From positions 124,001 through 188,000 of the forward strand of contig NZ_BAUX01000001.1 of assembly GCF_002897035.1 (NCBI RefSeq): a stretch of DNA of 64,000 nucleotides, read 5' to 3'. Of this stretch, positions 44,113-53,900 are shown in pieces. Position 1 is the stretch's first letter; the number at the start of each line of letters is the position of its first letter. The notes under the pieces were generated by a model. It was given only the letters and a program-made list of their open reading frames with translations. It was not told where the DNA came from and did not search any database. Position numbers and translations under genes: made by a program. The DNA comes from Methylopila sp. Yamaguchi (GTDB lineage: Bacteria > Pseudomonadota > Alphaproteobacteria > Rhizobiales > Methylopilaceae).

Positions 44113-45244
44113 AGCCGAGCACCTTGGACGAGGGCGCGAGGCCCGACAGATTCGGCGAGCTCGCGAGCCGCACGGCGAGCAGCAAGCGCCCCTGGGTGTG
44201 GCCGCCGATGCGGTCGAGCTGCGCCGAGAGGATGCGCGGCTTGGCCCCGCCGAGCGCCGCCGCGATCGCGCCGATGTCCGGCTCTCCCTCGCCGGAGAAG
44301 GTGAGCTCGACGATCGCGTCGCTCCGGCCCTGCGGCGCAGGGTCGGGCCGCAGGCGGTCCGCGACGTCCTCGGGAAGCCCTCGCGCCAGCGGGCGCAGCA
44401 GCGTGCGGGTGGCCTCGTGCCGGGGCTCGCCGAACACGCGCCAGACCAGCCCGACCTCGGCGATCGCGCCCCGGTCCAGCACGAGCACCCGGTCGCAGAT
44501 CTCGCGGATCACGCTCATCTCGTGGGTGATCAGCACGATCGTCAGGCCGAGCCTGCGGTTGATGTCCTTGAGCAGCGCGAGGATCGACTGCGTGCTCTCG
44601 GGATCGAGCGCCGAGGTCGCCTCGTCGCACAGCAGCACGTCGGGCCCCGCCACCAGCGCGCGGGCGACGCCGACCCGCTGCTTCTGGCCGCCGGACAGGC
44701 GGGCGGGATAGGCGTCGCGCTTGTCCGTCAGCCCGACCAGCGCCAGCGCCTCGCGGACGCGACTCTCGATCTCGGCGCGCGGACGCTTCGCGACGACCAG
44801 CGGCAGCGCGACGTTCTCGGCGACGGTCTTGGCCGACATCAGGTTGAAGTGTTGGAAGATCATGCCGACGCGGCGGCGGAGCGCGACCAGACGGTCCTCG
44901 TTCAGCGCGCCGACGTCCTCGCCGCCCACGAGCACCTGGCCCTCGGTCGCCGTCTCCAGCCGGTTGATCAGGCGGAGCAGCGTCGACTTACCGGCGCCGG
45001 AGCGCCCGATGACGCCGAAGATTTCACCCGGCTCGATCGCGAGGTCGATCCCGGCGAGCGCGGGCGCGGCGCTGGCTGCGTAGACCTTGGAGACGCCGCG
45101 GAAGCCGATCGACCCCGCGCGCGCCGCCCGCTCGCGCTCCGCGCTCTGGTCGAACATCAGCGGTTCGACGAACTTCGGCGTCCAGTGCGGGGACGCAAGC
45201 GGCGGCGGCGCCTCGTCCGCACGAGCGAAGTGGGCCTCGCTCAT
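44093..45244 (-). CDS. metN: MetN-type ABC ATPase with NIL domain
   Basis: A 383-residue ATPase. Walker A GRSGAGKSTLLRLINRLE, Q-loop FQHFN, signature ARLSGGQKQRVGVARAL, Walker B VLLCDEATSALDPEST, switch His LITHEMSVI. The C-terminal 80 residues form a NIL-like substrate-sensing domain. An N-terminal extension of about 45 residues before GFRGVSKVY is unusual. The ATG overlaps the metQ stop (ATGA). Together with metQ and metI it forms an importer. Confidence 0.92.
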   Translation of the reverse strand: MSEAHFARADEAPPPLASPHWTPKFVEPLMFDQSAERERAARAGSIGFRGVSKVYAASAAPALAGIDLAIEPGEIFGVIGRSGAGKSTLLRLINRLETATEGQVLVGGEDVGALNEDRLVALRRRVGMIFQHFNLMSAKTVAENVALPLVVAKRPRAEIESRVREALALVGLTDKRDAYPARLSGGQKQRVGVARALVAGPDVLLCDEATSALDPESTQSILALLKDINRRLGLTIVLITHEMSVIREICDRVLVLDRGAIAEVGLVWRVFGEPRHEATRTLLRPLARGLPEDVADRLRPDPAPQGRSDAIVELTFSGEGEPDIGAIAAALGGAKPRILSAQLDRIGGHTQGRLLLAVRLASSPNLSGLAPSSKVLGYVAADD

Positions 45245-46044
45245 TTTTCCCACGCGATCGCGTAGAGCTTCGGATTGTTCGCGAAGGCCTTGCCGATCGC
45301 CTCCCGCACCTTGGGAGAGGAGTGGTAGATCTCCACGAACTTGAGAATGTCGGGGTCGGTCTCGCGCCCCTTCTTCGCGACGAAGCGGATCGCGAACTGC
45401 CGGTCCTCGATGCCGGAGTAGATCAGCGCGGAGCCCGGATCGAAGGTCTTGGCGGCGACGATGAAGTGCGGATAGCCGAGCGCCAGGTCGACGTCGGCGG
45501 TGATCCGCACGAGCTGCGGGCCCTCGACCTCGGTGAAGGTGAGCTTCTTCGGGTTCTCGACGATGTCGTCGAGCGTGCCGAGGAAGCCGACGCCGTCCTT
45601 CAGCTTGATCAGCCCCGCCTTCTCCAGCAGCAGCAGCCCGCGCCCCTGGTTCACCGGGTCGTTGGCGATCGCGACCGTCCCGCCGGTCGGGATCTCTGCA
45701 AGGCTCTTGTGACGGAGGGAGTAGAGCCCGATGTTCGCGAGCGTTCCGACGCCGGCGTCGGTAAATGCGTAGCCGCGCTGCTTGATGGCGTTGTTCAGGA
45801 ACGGCTGGTGCTGGAAGTAGTTGACGTCGATGTCGCCGGCCTCGAGCGCGACGTTGGGCGTGGTCCAGTCGCTGAACTCCACCACTTCGACGGCGAGCCC
45901 CTGCGCCTTCGCCTCCTCGGCCGCGGCGGCGACCGAATCGGCATAGGCGCCGGGCGTCACCCCGATCTTGAGGCCGGCGGCGGCGGCCGGCGTGACGACC
46001 GCGGCGGCGAACAGGGCGACGGCTGCGAAAAGTCTGCGGTTCAT
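45241..46044 (-). CDS. metQ: MetQ/NlpA-family binding protein
   Basis: A 267-residue periplasmic protein: signal MNRRLFAAVALFAAAVVTPA, then LKIGVTPGAYADSVAAAAEE and VEVVEFSDWTTPNVALEAGD, with DVNYFQHQPFLNNAIKQRG, the NlpA signature. The chain has no Cys after the signal, so it is soluble rather than lipid-anchored as many MetQ proteins are. Thirty-four bases after ssuB in the same direction, so cotranscribed. Ligand probably methionine or a related thioether or sulphoxide. Confidence 0.9.
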   Translation of the reverse strand: MNRRLFAAVALFAAAVVTPAAAAGLKIGVTPGAYADSVAAAAEEAKAQGLAVEVVEFSDWTTPNVALEAGDIDVNYFQHQPFLNNAIKQRGYAFTDAGVGTLANIGLYSLRHKSLAEIPTGGTVAIANDPVNQGRGLLLLEKAGLIKLKDGVGFLGTLDDIVENPKKLTFTEVEGPQLVRITADVDLALGYPHFIVAAKTFDPGSALIYSGIEDRQFAIRFVAKKGRETDPDILKFVEIYHSSPKVREAIGKAFANNPKLYAIAWEK

Positions 46045-46078
46045 TGTCCGAGATCCGGTGAAGCTTGAGGAAAGCGGG

Positions 46079-46846
46079 TCAGCCGTGGCGACTGTGAGCG
46101 GGCGCCCGCTCCAGGGCGGCGTCGAGGGCGGCGGCCACGGCGCGGGCGGCCTCGTCGAGGTCCGGCGACCGGCGGCGGCGCGGACGGGGGATATCGATCG
46201 CGATCCGCGCGGCGATCCGGCCGGGCTTCGCCGCCATCACGGCGACCTCGTCGGCGAGATAGACCGCCTCCTCGACGTCGTGGGTGACGAGGACCAGCGT
46301 GGTCTTCAGCTCCGCCCAGAGCTCCAGCAGGTGGTCCTGCAGGTCGGCGCGGGTGATGGCGTCGAGCGCGGAGAACGGCTCGTCCAGCAGCAGAGCCTGC
46401 GGCCGCGCCACCAGCGCGCGGGCGAGCGCGGCGCGCTGCGCCTGGCCGCCCGAGAGCTGCCGCGGCCAGGCCTCCGCACGGTCGGCGAGGCCGACGCGGG
46501 CGAGCGCGGCGTCGACCCGCTCCCTGCGCTCGGAAGCGAAAAGATGCTCGAGTCCGAAGCCGACGTTGCCGCGCACGGTAAGCCACGGCAGCAGCCGCGG
46601 CTCCTGGAAGACCAGGCCGATCGCCTCCGTCGGGGCCGTAACCGCCGCGCCGTCGAGCCGCACGCGGCCGGCGCTCGGGGCGTCGAGCCCGGAGGCCATG
46701 CGCAGCAGGGTGCTCTTGCCGCAGCCGGAGCCGCCGACGATCGCAAGGATGCGGCTCGGCGCGACGGCGAGCGAGACGTGCGACAGCACGAGGCTGCCGT
46801 TGGCGAAGACCTTGGTGACGTCCTCGAAGGCGAGCGCCGCGCTCAC
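46079..46846 (-). CDS. ssuB: SsuB-type ABC ATPase
   Basis: A 255-residue ATPase of the nitrate/sulphonate/taurine group. Walker A GGSGCGKSTLLRMASGL, Q-loop VFQEPRLLPWLTV, signature QLSGGQAQRAALARALV, Walker B LLLDEPFSALD, and VTHDVEEAVYLADEV with the switch His. GTG start overlaps the ssuC stop (GTGA). Works with SsuA and SsuC. Confidence 0.92.
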   Translation of the reverse strand: MSAALAFEDVTKVFANGSLVLSHVSLAVAPSRILAIVGGSGCGKSTLLRMASGLDAPSAGRVRLDGAAVTAPTEAIGLVFQEPRLLPWLTVRGNVGFGLEHLFASERRERVDAALARVGLADRAEAWPRQLSGGQAQRAALARALVARPQALLLDEPFSALDAITRADLQDHLLELWAELKTTLVLVTHDVEEAVYLADEVAVMAAKPGRIAARIAIDIPRPRRRRSPDLDEAARAVAAALDAALERAPAHSRHG

Positions 46847-47682
46847 GACCGCGTCTCCGCCGTGTCCTGCCAACGCAGAAAGGGTGCGGAGGCCGCGACC
46901 AGCAGGCTGTCCGTCGCCTTGCCGAGCAGGGCGAAGACGAGGATGGCGGCGACGATCTGGTCGGGCTTGCCCAGCTGCTGGCCGTCGACCAGCAGATAGC
47001 CCAGGCCCTCGGAGGCGCCCATGAACTCGGCCGCCACCACGAACATCCAGCCGAGGCCGAGGCCGGCCCGGAGCGAGAGCGCATAGGCCGGCAGGATCGC
47101 CGGCAGCAGCACGCGGCGGGCGAGCGCGAGCCGCGACAGCCGGAAGATGCGGCCCACCTCGATGGTCTTCCGGTCGACGGAGGCGATCGCGCCGAGCACG
47201 CCGAGATAGACGGGGAAGAACACCCCCGCCGCGATCAGCGCGATCTTCGGCGTCTCCAGGATGCCGAGCCAGAGGATGAACAGCGGCACCCAGGCGATGG
47301 ACGGCACGGCGCGCAGGCCCTGCAGCGTCGGGTCGATGATGCGGCGCACGAGGGTCGATCCGCCGGCGATAGCGCCGAGCAGGGTGCCCGCCGCGACGCC
47401 GATGCCGAAGCCCGCGGCGACGCGAGCCGCGGTCGCGCCGATGTGGAGCGCCAGATCCCCGGTCCGCCACAGCTCGACCAGCGTCGTCGCGATGCGGCTC
47501 GGCGGCGCCATCAGCCGCCCGTCGGACAGGCCGGCCCGCACCGCGAGCTCCCACGCGGCGGCGACGCCGAGCGGCAGGGCGAGGCCCAGCAGCGGACGCG
47601 ACCAGCCGCTTGCAGCCCGCCGGACCGCCGGGCGCTCGTCGCGCGCGGCGGAGCCGGATTGCAGAAGCTCGACGGCGGACAT
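46843..47682 (-). CDS. ssuC: SsuC-type ABC permease
   Basis: A 279-residue permease with about six helices. GLRAVPSIAWVPLFILWLGI and EVGRIFRLSRLALARRVLLP (EAA loop), GLGLGWMFVVAAEFMGASEG and GLGYLLVDGQQLGKPDQIVA are SsuC/TauC signatures. It lies between ssuA (14 bases) and ssuB (overlap), forming one importer unit. Confidence 0.93.
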   Translation of the reverse strand: MSAVELLQSGSAARDERPAVRRAASGWSRPLLGLALPLGVAAAWELAVRAGLSDGRLMAPPSRIATTLVELWRTGDLALHIGATAARVAAGFGIGVAAGTLLGAIAGGSTLVRRIIDPTLQGLRAVPSIAWVPLFILWLGILETPKIALIAAGVFFPVYLGVLGAIASVDRKTIEVGRIFRLSRLALARRVLLPAILPAYALSLRAGLGLGWMFVVAAEFMGASEGLGYLLVDGQQLGKPDQIVAAILVFALLGKATDSLLVAASAPFLRWQDTAETRS

Positions 47683-47696
47683 GGCTCGGCCGCCCG

Positions 47697-48665
47697 TCAG
47701 TTCGTCAGCTTGGCGTCGAAGGCGCGGTCGATCAGGTCGCCCGTCACCTTCGTCACGTCGGTCTCGGCCGGAATGACGCCGGCTTGGGCGAGCGCCTCGC
47801 CTGCCGCGGCGACCGCCTTCACGTCCCCGTCCCCGATCGGGGTGTACTTGATGGTCGTGCGCTCGAGCTGCCGGGCGACGACGTCCTCGGGCAGCTTCGC
47901 CGCCTTGGCGAGCAGCGCGTTCAGCTCCTTCGGATGCTCCAGCGACCAGGTCCGGGCCTGGTCGTAGGCCTTCAATACGGTGTCGACGAGGGCGGGGTTC
48001 TCGGCGGCGAAAGCCTGCCGCACGTTCAGCGCCCCCCAGCTGTTCAGCGAGGGATCGCGATAGACCAGCTTCGCGCCGTCCTGCAGTTCGGCGGAGGCCA
48101 TCATGGGATCGAGGCCCATCCAGGCGTCGATGTCGCCGCGCTGGAGCGCGAGACGGCCGTCGGCGTGCTGCAGCAGCACCAGCTTGACGTCCTTGTCAGT
48201 GAGCTTCTCGCGGGCCAGCGCGCGGATCAGGAAGATGTGCGGATCGGTTCCACGGGTGACGGCGACGCGCTTGCCCTTGAGGTCCGCGACGCTCGCGATC
48301 CCGCTGTCGGGCTTCGTCACCAGGGCGGTCCATTCGGCGCGCGAGTAGACGTAGATCGACTTGATCGGGTTGCCGTTGACGCGGGCGATGAGGGCGGCGG
48401 CGGACGCCGAGGAGCCGAAGTCCAGCGAGCCCGCGTTCAGGAATTCGAGCGCCTTGTTGGAGCCCAGCGACTGCACCCAGCGCACCGAGATCCCCTGCGG
48501 CTCGAGCGCCTTCTCGAGGAAGCCGTTCTCCTTCAGCGCGACGCTGACCGGGCTGTAGGTCGCCCAATCGAGCCGGATTTCGGTTGGCGCCGCGTGGGCC
48601 CGGAACGGCGTGACGAGGGCGGCGAGCGCAAGGCCGAGGGCGGCGGCGCGGCGGGTGAGGAACAT
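47697..48665 (-). CDS. ssuA: SsuA-type aliphatic sulphonate-binding protein
   Basis: A 322-residue periplasmic protein: signal MFLTRRAAALGLALAALVTP, then EIRLDWATYSPVSVALKENG, SLGSNKALEFLNAGSLDFGS and LKGKRVAVTRGTDPHIFLIR, family blocks of sulphonate/nitrate/taurine binding proteins. First gene of the long leftward operon, divergent from ssuD. The AT-rich stretch before it probably holds both promoters. Confidence 0.9.
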   Translation of the reverse strand: MFLTRRAAALGLALAALVTPFRAHAAPTEIRLDWATYSPVSVALKENGFLEKALEPQGISVRWVQSLGSNKALEFLNAGSLDFGSSASAAALIARVNGNPIKSIYVYSRAEWTALVTKPDSGIASVADLKGKRVAVTRGTDPHIFLIRALAREKLTDKDVKLVLLQHADGRLALQRGDIDAWMGLDPMMASAELQDGAKLVYRDPSLNSWGALNVRQAFAAENPALVDTVLKAYDQARTWSLEHPKELNALLAKAAKLPEDVVARQLERTTIKYTPIGDGDVKAVAAAGEALAQAGVIPAETDVTKVTGDLIDRAFDAKLTN

Positions 48666-48813
48666 CGAACCAGTCTCCAGACGCCGCGACCCCTGCCGGC
48701 GGCTCGATCTAAAGACATTAATTCCATAAATTCAGTCAACATAATTTTGCATGCCACGCCGGGAGGCGGTATCAAGCCCTCCTGACGAGTCGACGCGACC
48801 GGAGACGACGCTC
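48666..48813. promoter_or_regulatory. ssuA-ssuD divergent promoter region
   Basis: A 148-base spacer with an AT-rich core at about 48713-48750 in an otherwise GC-rich region. It contains TTGACT on the minus strand (plus 48734-48739) and CATAAT on the plus strand (48740-48745), likely parts of back-to-back promoters. A CysB-like activator would be expected, but no regulator gene is adjacent. No inverted repeat of note. Confidence 0.4.
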
Positions 48814-49956
48814 ATGACCAAACCGCTCAGCCTGTTCTGGTTCATCCCCACGCAGGGCGACGGGACCTATGTCGGAACCGACGTCGGCCATCGGCCCGCG
48901 GACTACGGCTACCTGCGGGAGGTCGCGACGGCGGTGGACCGGCTCGGCTTCGAGGGCGTTCTGCTGCCGACCGGCAAGGGATGCGAGGAAAGCTGGATCG
49001 TCGCGACCGCGCTCGCGACCGCCACCGAACGGCTCAAATTTCTCGTGGCGCTGCGGCCGGGGGTGACGAGCCCCGCCTTCGCCGCGCGGCAGGCTGCGGC
49101 GCTCGACCGGATCAGCGGCGGGCGCTTGCTGCTGAACGTGGTGGTCGGCGGCGACGCGGCCGAGCTCGCAGGCGACGGCGTGTTCCTCGACCACGACGCC
49201 CGCTACGACCAGGCGGCGGAGTTCCTCACCGTGTGGCGGCGGATGCTCTCCGGCGAGACGGTCGACTTTGAGGGACGGCACTTGACGGCGAAAGGCGCGG
49301 AGCTGGCGTTCCCGCCGGTGCAGACGCCGCACCCGCCGCTGTGGTTCGGCGGCTCCTCGGACGCCGCGATCGAGCTCGCAGCGGACCAGACCGAAGTCTA
49401 TCTCTCCTGGGGCGAGCCGGTGGAGCAGGTCGCGGAGAAGATCGCGCGGGTGAAGATGGCGGCGGCGAAGCGCGGGCGCACGCTGCGCTTCGGCCTGAGG
49501 ATCCACCTCATCGTGCGCGAGACGGCGGAGGAGGCCTGGGCCGCGGCGGACCGGCTGATCAGCAAGGTCAGCGATGAGGCGATCGCCGCGACGCAGGCTA
49601 AGGTCGCGCAGTCGGACTCGGTCGGCCAGCAGCGCATGACGGCGCTCCACGGCGGCCGGCGCGACCGCCTCGAAATCGCGCCCAACCTCTGGGCGGGGCT
49701 CGGCCTCGTCCGCAAGGGCGCCGGCACCGCGCTGGTGGGCGATCCCGCGACCGTCGCCGAGCGGCTGCGGGAGTACCAGGCGGTTGGGATCGACACCGTC
49801 ATCGCCTCCGGCTACCCGCATCTCGAGGAATCCTACAAGGTCGCCGAGCTGCTGTTCCCTGAACTCGGGATCGGCCCCGCCCGCCGAGGCGCCCATGGCA
49901 CGATCGCGGGCGAGTTCGGCGTCCGCGCGCAGGACAGGCGCGCCGCGACCTCGTGA
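48814..49956 (+). CDS. ssuD: Alkanesulphonate monooxygenase
   Basis: FMNH2-dependent monooxygenase of 380 residues releasing sulphite from alkanesulphonates. SsuD blocks: [20 protein letters not shown]-type start, [95 protein letters not shown] and [23 protein letters not shown] about 13 bases after CCGGAGAC. It is divergent from the transporter operon. No ssuE flavin reductase is seen in the window. Confidence 0.95.
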   Translation: MTKPLSLFWFIPTQGDGTYVGTDVGHRPADYGYLREVATAVDRLGFEGVLLPTGKGCEESWIVATALATATERLKFLVALRPGVTSPAFAARQAAALDRISGGRLLLNVVVGGDAAELAGDGVFLDHDARYDQAAEFLTVWRRMLSGETVDFEGRHLTAKGAELAFPPVQTPHPPLWFGGSSDAAIELAADQTEVYLSWGEPVEQVAEKIARVKMAAAKRGRTLRFGLRIHLIVRETAEEAWAAADRLISKVSDEAIAATQAKVAQSDSVGQQRMTALHGGRRDRLEIAPNLWAGLGLVRKGAGTALVGDPATVAERLREYQAVGIDTVIASGYPHLEESYKVAELLFPELGIGPARRGAHGTIAGEFGVRAQDRRAATS

Positions 49957-50053
49957 CCGCGGTCCGCGACTGGCGGACCCGCTAACGCAAAGCCTCGACG
50001 CGAAGGACGGCGGGTACTATATCAACCGGTACAAAAACACTGGGATACCGGAG

Positions 50054-50656
50054 ATGGGCCGTCACAAGGAGTTCGACGTCGACGAGGCGCTCTGCGCCGC
50101 GCTGCAGGTGTTCTGGCGCCGCGGCTTCGAAGGCGCGTCGCTGACCGATCTGACGGAGGCCATGGGCATCACGCGCCCCAGCCTCTACGCGACCTATGGC
50201 AACAAGGAAGAGCTCTTCCGCAAGACGCTCGACCGCTACGAACAGATGCACCTCTGCTTCGTGGCGCAGGCCATGGAGGCGCCGACCGCGCGCGGCACGA
50301 TCGGCGAGCTGCTGCGCGGCTACGCCGATGTGTTGACCGATCCCATGCATCCGCCCGGCTGCCTCGGCGTCAACAGCTCTGTCTGCACCGGCGGCGGCGA
50401 GGCGGAGACGATCCGGCAGGAGCTGATCGCCCGCCGCTCCCTCAACGAGGAGACGCTGAAGCGTCGTCTGGAGCGGGCCGCCTCCGAAGGCGAGTTTCCC
50501 GCCGACGAGGACCCCGCCGACTGGGCGCGCTACGTCATGTCGGTCGGTCTCGGCATGGCCGTGAAGGCGGCCGCCGGCGCGACGCGCTGCGAGCTCCACC
50601 GCGTCGCCGAGATCGCGCTGCGCGCGCTCCCCGCGCGGGAGCCGGCGCTGGCCTGA
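50054..50656 (+). CDS. TetR/AcrR-family regulator
   Basis: A 200-residue repressor. GRHKEFDVDEALCAALQVFW and GFEGASLTDLTEAMGITRPS, LYATYGNKEELFRKTLDRYE form the TetR helix-turn-helix; the rest is a helical ligand domain with TDPMHPPGCLGVNSSVCTGG (AefR-like). ATG starts right after a GATACCGGAG stretch. It is convergent with the RND efflux operon; its own promoter region shares ATCA-GGTAC elements with the pump's, so it probably represses both. Confidence 0.9.
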   Translation: MGRHKEFDVDEALCAALQVFWRRGFEGASLTDLTEAMGITRPSLYATYGNKEELFRKTLDRYEQMHLCFVAQAMEAPTARGTIGELLRGYADVLTDPMHPPGCLGVNSSVCTGGGEAETIRQELIARRSLNEETLKRRLERAASEGEFPADEDPADWARYVMSVGLGMAVKAAAGATRCELHRVAEIALRALPAREPALA

Positions 50657-50695
50657 GCCAGCGCGTCTTTTCCCTCTAATTCAGATACGAGCCTT

Positions 50696-50783
50696 GAGCC
50701 GGGACCCGGACGCTCGCCCGCTCGAGAGCTGACGCCCCGCCCGTCCCTCCCTGTCTGAAACGGGCGTTCCTGGGTCCCGGCTC
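50696..50783. repeat. Palindromic intergenic repeat, GGGACCC type
   Basis: Perfect 12-base outer arms GAGCCGGGACCC and GGGTCCCGGCTC enclose a looser inner hairpin (GCCCGT/ACGGGC). It lies after the TetR gene. The GCCGGGACCC core recurs as a smaller hairpin at 55712-55736, so this is a second intergenic repeat family, different from the GTCATGCCCG one. Confidence 0.7.
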
Positions 50784-50845
50784 GAGGCCGAGACCGCAAC
50801 CGAAGCGTCCGTGGCGACCGTTCGGCCAGCCTCGATCCACCTTGC

Positions 50846-50884
50846 AAAACAGCGACGGCCGCCGGGGGATCGTCGGCGGCCGTC
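50846..50884 (-). terminator. Terminator of the RND efflux operon
   Basis: Arms GACGGCCGCC (50854-50863) and GGCGGCCGTC (50875-50884) are perfect. On the minus strand the stem is followed by GCTGTTTTGC, a short T tract. It lies 50 bases downstream of the transporter stop. Confidence 0.65.
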
Positions 50885-50933
50885 GTCGTCGGGAGGGGCG
50901 AGAGAGCGTGGGACGCTTCGCGTGCCGCCCCTC

Positions 50934-53900
50934 CTAACCGATGGAAAGCGGATCGGCGTGGCCGGGCGCCGGTCCTGTCGGCGCAGGGCCTGCCGGCGAC
51001 GGCTCATGGCCGTGGCTCTTGAGCTTGCGGCCGCCGGCGAGCGTGCGGATCACGACGTAGAACACCGGCGTTAGGAACAGGCCGAAGGCGGTGACGCCGA
51101 TCATCCCGGAGAAGACCGCGACGCCCATGGCGGCGCGCATCTCCGAGCCCGCGCCGGTGGAGGTGACCAGCGGCAGCACGCCCATGATGAAGGCGAGCGA
51201 GGTCATCAGGATCGGCCTCAAGCGGAGCCGGCTGGCCTCGACCGCGGCCTGCAGCGGCGTCCGCCCGGCGATCTCCAGCTCGCGGGCGAACTCCACGATC
51301 AGGATCGCGTTCTTCGCCGACAGGCCTACCAGCACGATCAGGCCGATCTGGGTGAAGACGTTGTTGTCTCCGCCTGAGAGCCACACGCCGACCAGCGCCG
51401 CGAGGATGCCCATCGGCACGATCAGGATGATCGCGATCGGCAGCGTCAGGCTCTCGTACTGGGCGGCGAGCACAAGGAACACGAGGAAGATCGCCACCGG
51501 GAACACGATCATCCCCGAGTTGCCGGCGATGAACTCCTGGTAGGTCAACTCGGTCCACTCGAAGGTGAAGCCTTTCGGCAGCGTCTCCGCCGCGATCTTG
51601 GTGACCGCCGCCTGGGCCTGGCCGGTGGAGAAGCCCGGAGCCGCGCCGCCGTTGACGTCGGCCGAGAGGAAGCCGTTGTAGCGCATGGCGCGCTCAGGTC
51701 CCGCGCTGGGCTTCACCGTCATCAGCGCCGACAGCGGGATCATCTCGCCCGAGGTCGCGCGCACCTTCAGGAAGCCGACGTCCTCGGCGCGGGCGCGGTA
51801 GTCCTGGTCGGCCTGGACGCGGACCGAATAGGTGCGGCCGAACTTGTTGAAGTCGTTGACGTAGAGCGAGCCGAAATAGATCTGCAGCGTGTTGAACACC
51901 TCCGCGATCGGCACGCCGAGCTGGCGGGCCTTGGTGCGGTCGATGTCGGCGAAGAGCTGCGGCACGTTCACCTGGTAGGAGGAGAACAGCCCCGCGAGCT
52001 CGGGGGCTTGGTTCGCCCGGGCCAGGAAGGCCTTGGTGGCCTCGTCCAGCGCCTGGTAGCCGCGGCCGGCCTTGTCCTCGATCTGCAGCTTGAAGCCGCC
52101 GATGGTGCCGAGGCCCTGCACCGGGGGCGGCGGGAACATGGCGATCACCGCGTCCTGGATGCCGGCGTATTGCTTGTTCAGCTCCATCGCGATGGAGCCG
52201 GCGCTGAGCGACGGGTCCTTGCGCTCCTCGAACTCCTTCAGGCCGACGAAGACGATGCCGGCGTTGGACGAGTTGGTGAAGCCGTTGATGGACAGGCCGG
52301 GGAAGGCGATCGCGTTCTTCACGCCCGGGGTCTTGAGCGCGATGTCGCCCATCTTCCGGATCACGTCCTCGGTGCGGTCGAGGCTCGCAGCGTCCGGCAG
52401 CTGGGCGAAGCCGACGAGGTATTGCTTGTCCTGGGCCGGCACGAAGCCGCCGGGGATCGTCTTGAACAGCTGGCCGGTCACGCCGATCAGCCCGGCGTAG
52501 AGCACGAGCATCACCAGCTTGCGGCCGATCGCGAAGGTCACGCCGCGGCCGTAGGAGTCCGCGCTCCAGGCGAAGAAGCGGTTGAAGCGGCGGAAGAACC
52601 AGCCGAACAGAAAATCGATCCCGCGCGTCAGCCGGTCCTTGGGCGCGCCGTGGCCCTTCAGCAGGAGGGCGGCGAGCGCCGGCGACAGCGTGAGCGAGTT
52701 GATCGCCGAGATCACCGTCGAGATCGCGATGGTGAGCGCGAACTGCCGGTAGAACTGGCCGGTGAGGCCCGAGATGAAGGCGAGCGGCACGAACACCGCG
52801 ATCAGCACCAGCGCGATCGCGACGATCGGACCGGACACCTCCTGCATCGCCTTCAGCGCGGCGGCGCGGGGGGCGTGCCCCTCCTCGATGTTGCGCTCGA
52901 CGTTCTCCACCACGACGATCGCGTCGTCGACGACGATGCCGATGGCGAGCACCAGCCCGAACAGGCTGAGCGCGTTGATGGAGAAGCCGAAGAGGTGCAT
53001 CACCGCGAAGGTGCCGACGATCGACACCGGCACGGCGATCAGCGGGATGATCGAGGCCCGCCAGGTCTGCAGGAACACGATCACCACCAGCACGACCAGC
53101 GCCACCGCTTCGAGCAGCGTGTGCAGCACGGCCTCGATCGACGAGCGCACGAACTGGGTCGTGTCGTAGACGATCGAGTAGTCCACGCCGTCCGGCATGT
53201 TCGCCTTGATGTCCTCCATCTCGGAGCGCACCCGGTCCGCGATCTCGATCGCGTTCGAGCCCGGCGCCTGGAACACCGGCACCGCGACGGCGGACTTGTT
53301 GTCGAGCAACGACCGCAGCGCGTAGTCCGAGGCGCCCATCTCGAGGCGCGCGACGTCGCGCAGACGCACGATCTGGCCGTTCGCGCCGGACTTCACGATG
53401 ATGTCGCCGAACTCCTCCTCGCTCTGGAGCCGCCCCTGGGCGTTGAGCGACAGCTGCAGGTCGACGTCCGAGGGCGCCGGCGCGCCGCCGACCACGCCGG
53501 CCGCCGCCTGCACGTTCTGCGCGCGGATCTCGGCGACGACGTCTGACGCCGAAAGGCCGTGCTCGGCGACCTTCTGCGGATCGAGCCACACGCGCATGGA
53601 GTAGTCGCCCGAGCCGAACAGCTGGACCTGGCCGACGCCGCGGATGCGGGCCAGCCGGTCCTTCACGTTCAGCACGGCGTAGTTGCGCAGATACTTGGAA
53701 TCGTAGCGGCCGTCCGGCGAGGTCAGGTGGACGACGAGCGTCAGGTCCGGCGAGGACTTCACCGTCGTCACGCCGAGCGCGCGCACTTCTTCCGGCAATC
53801 GCGGCTCGGCCTGGCTCACCCGGTTCTGGACCAGCTGCTGCGCCTTGTCGGGATCGGCGCCGAGGGCGAAGGTCACGGTCAGCGTCATCACGCCGTCGGT

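Noticed and set aside
52008-53546. Long open frame (512 codons) on the plus strand
   Set aside because: It is antisense to the RND pump gene, with His/Asp/Arg-biased translation typical of shadows of GC-rich genes.
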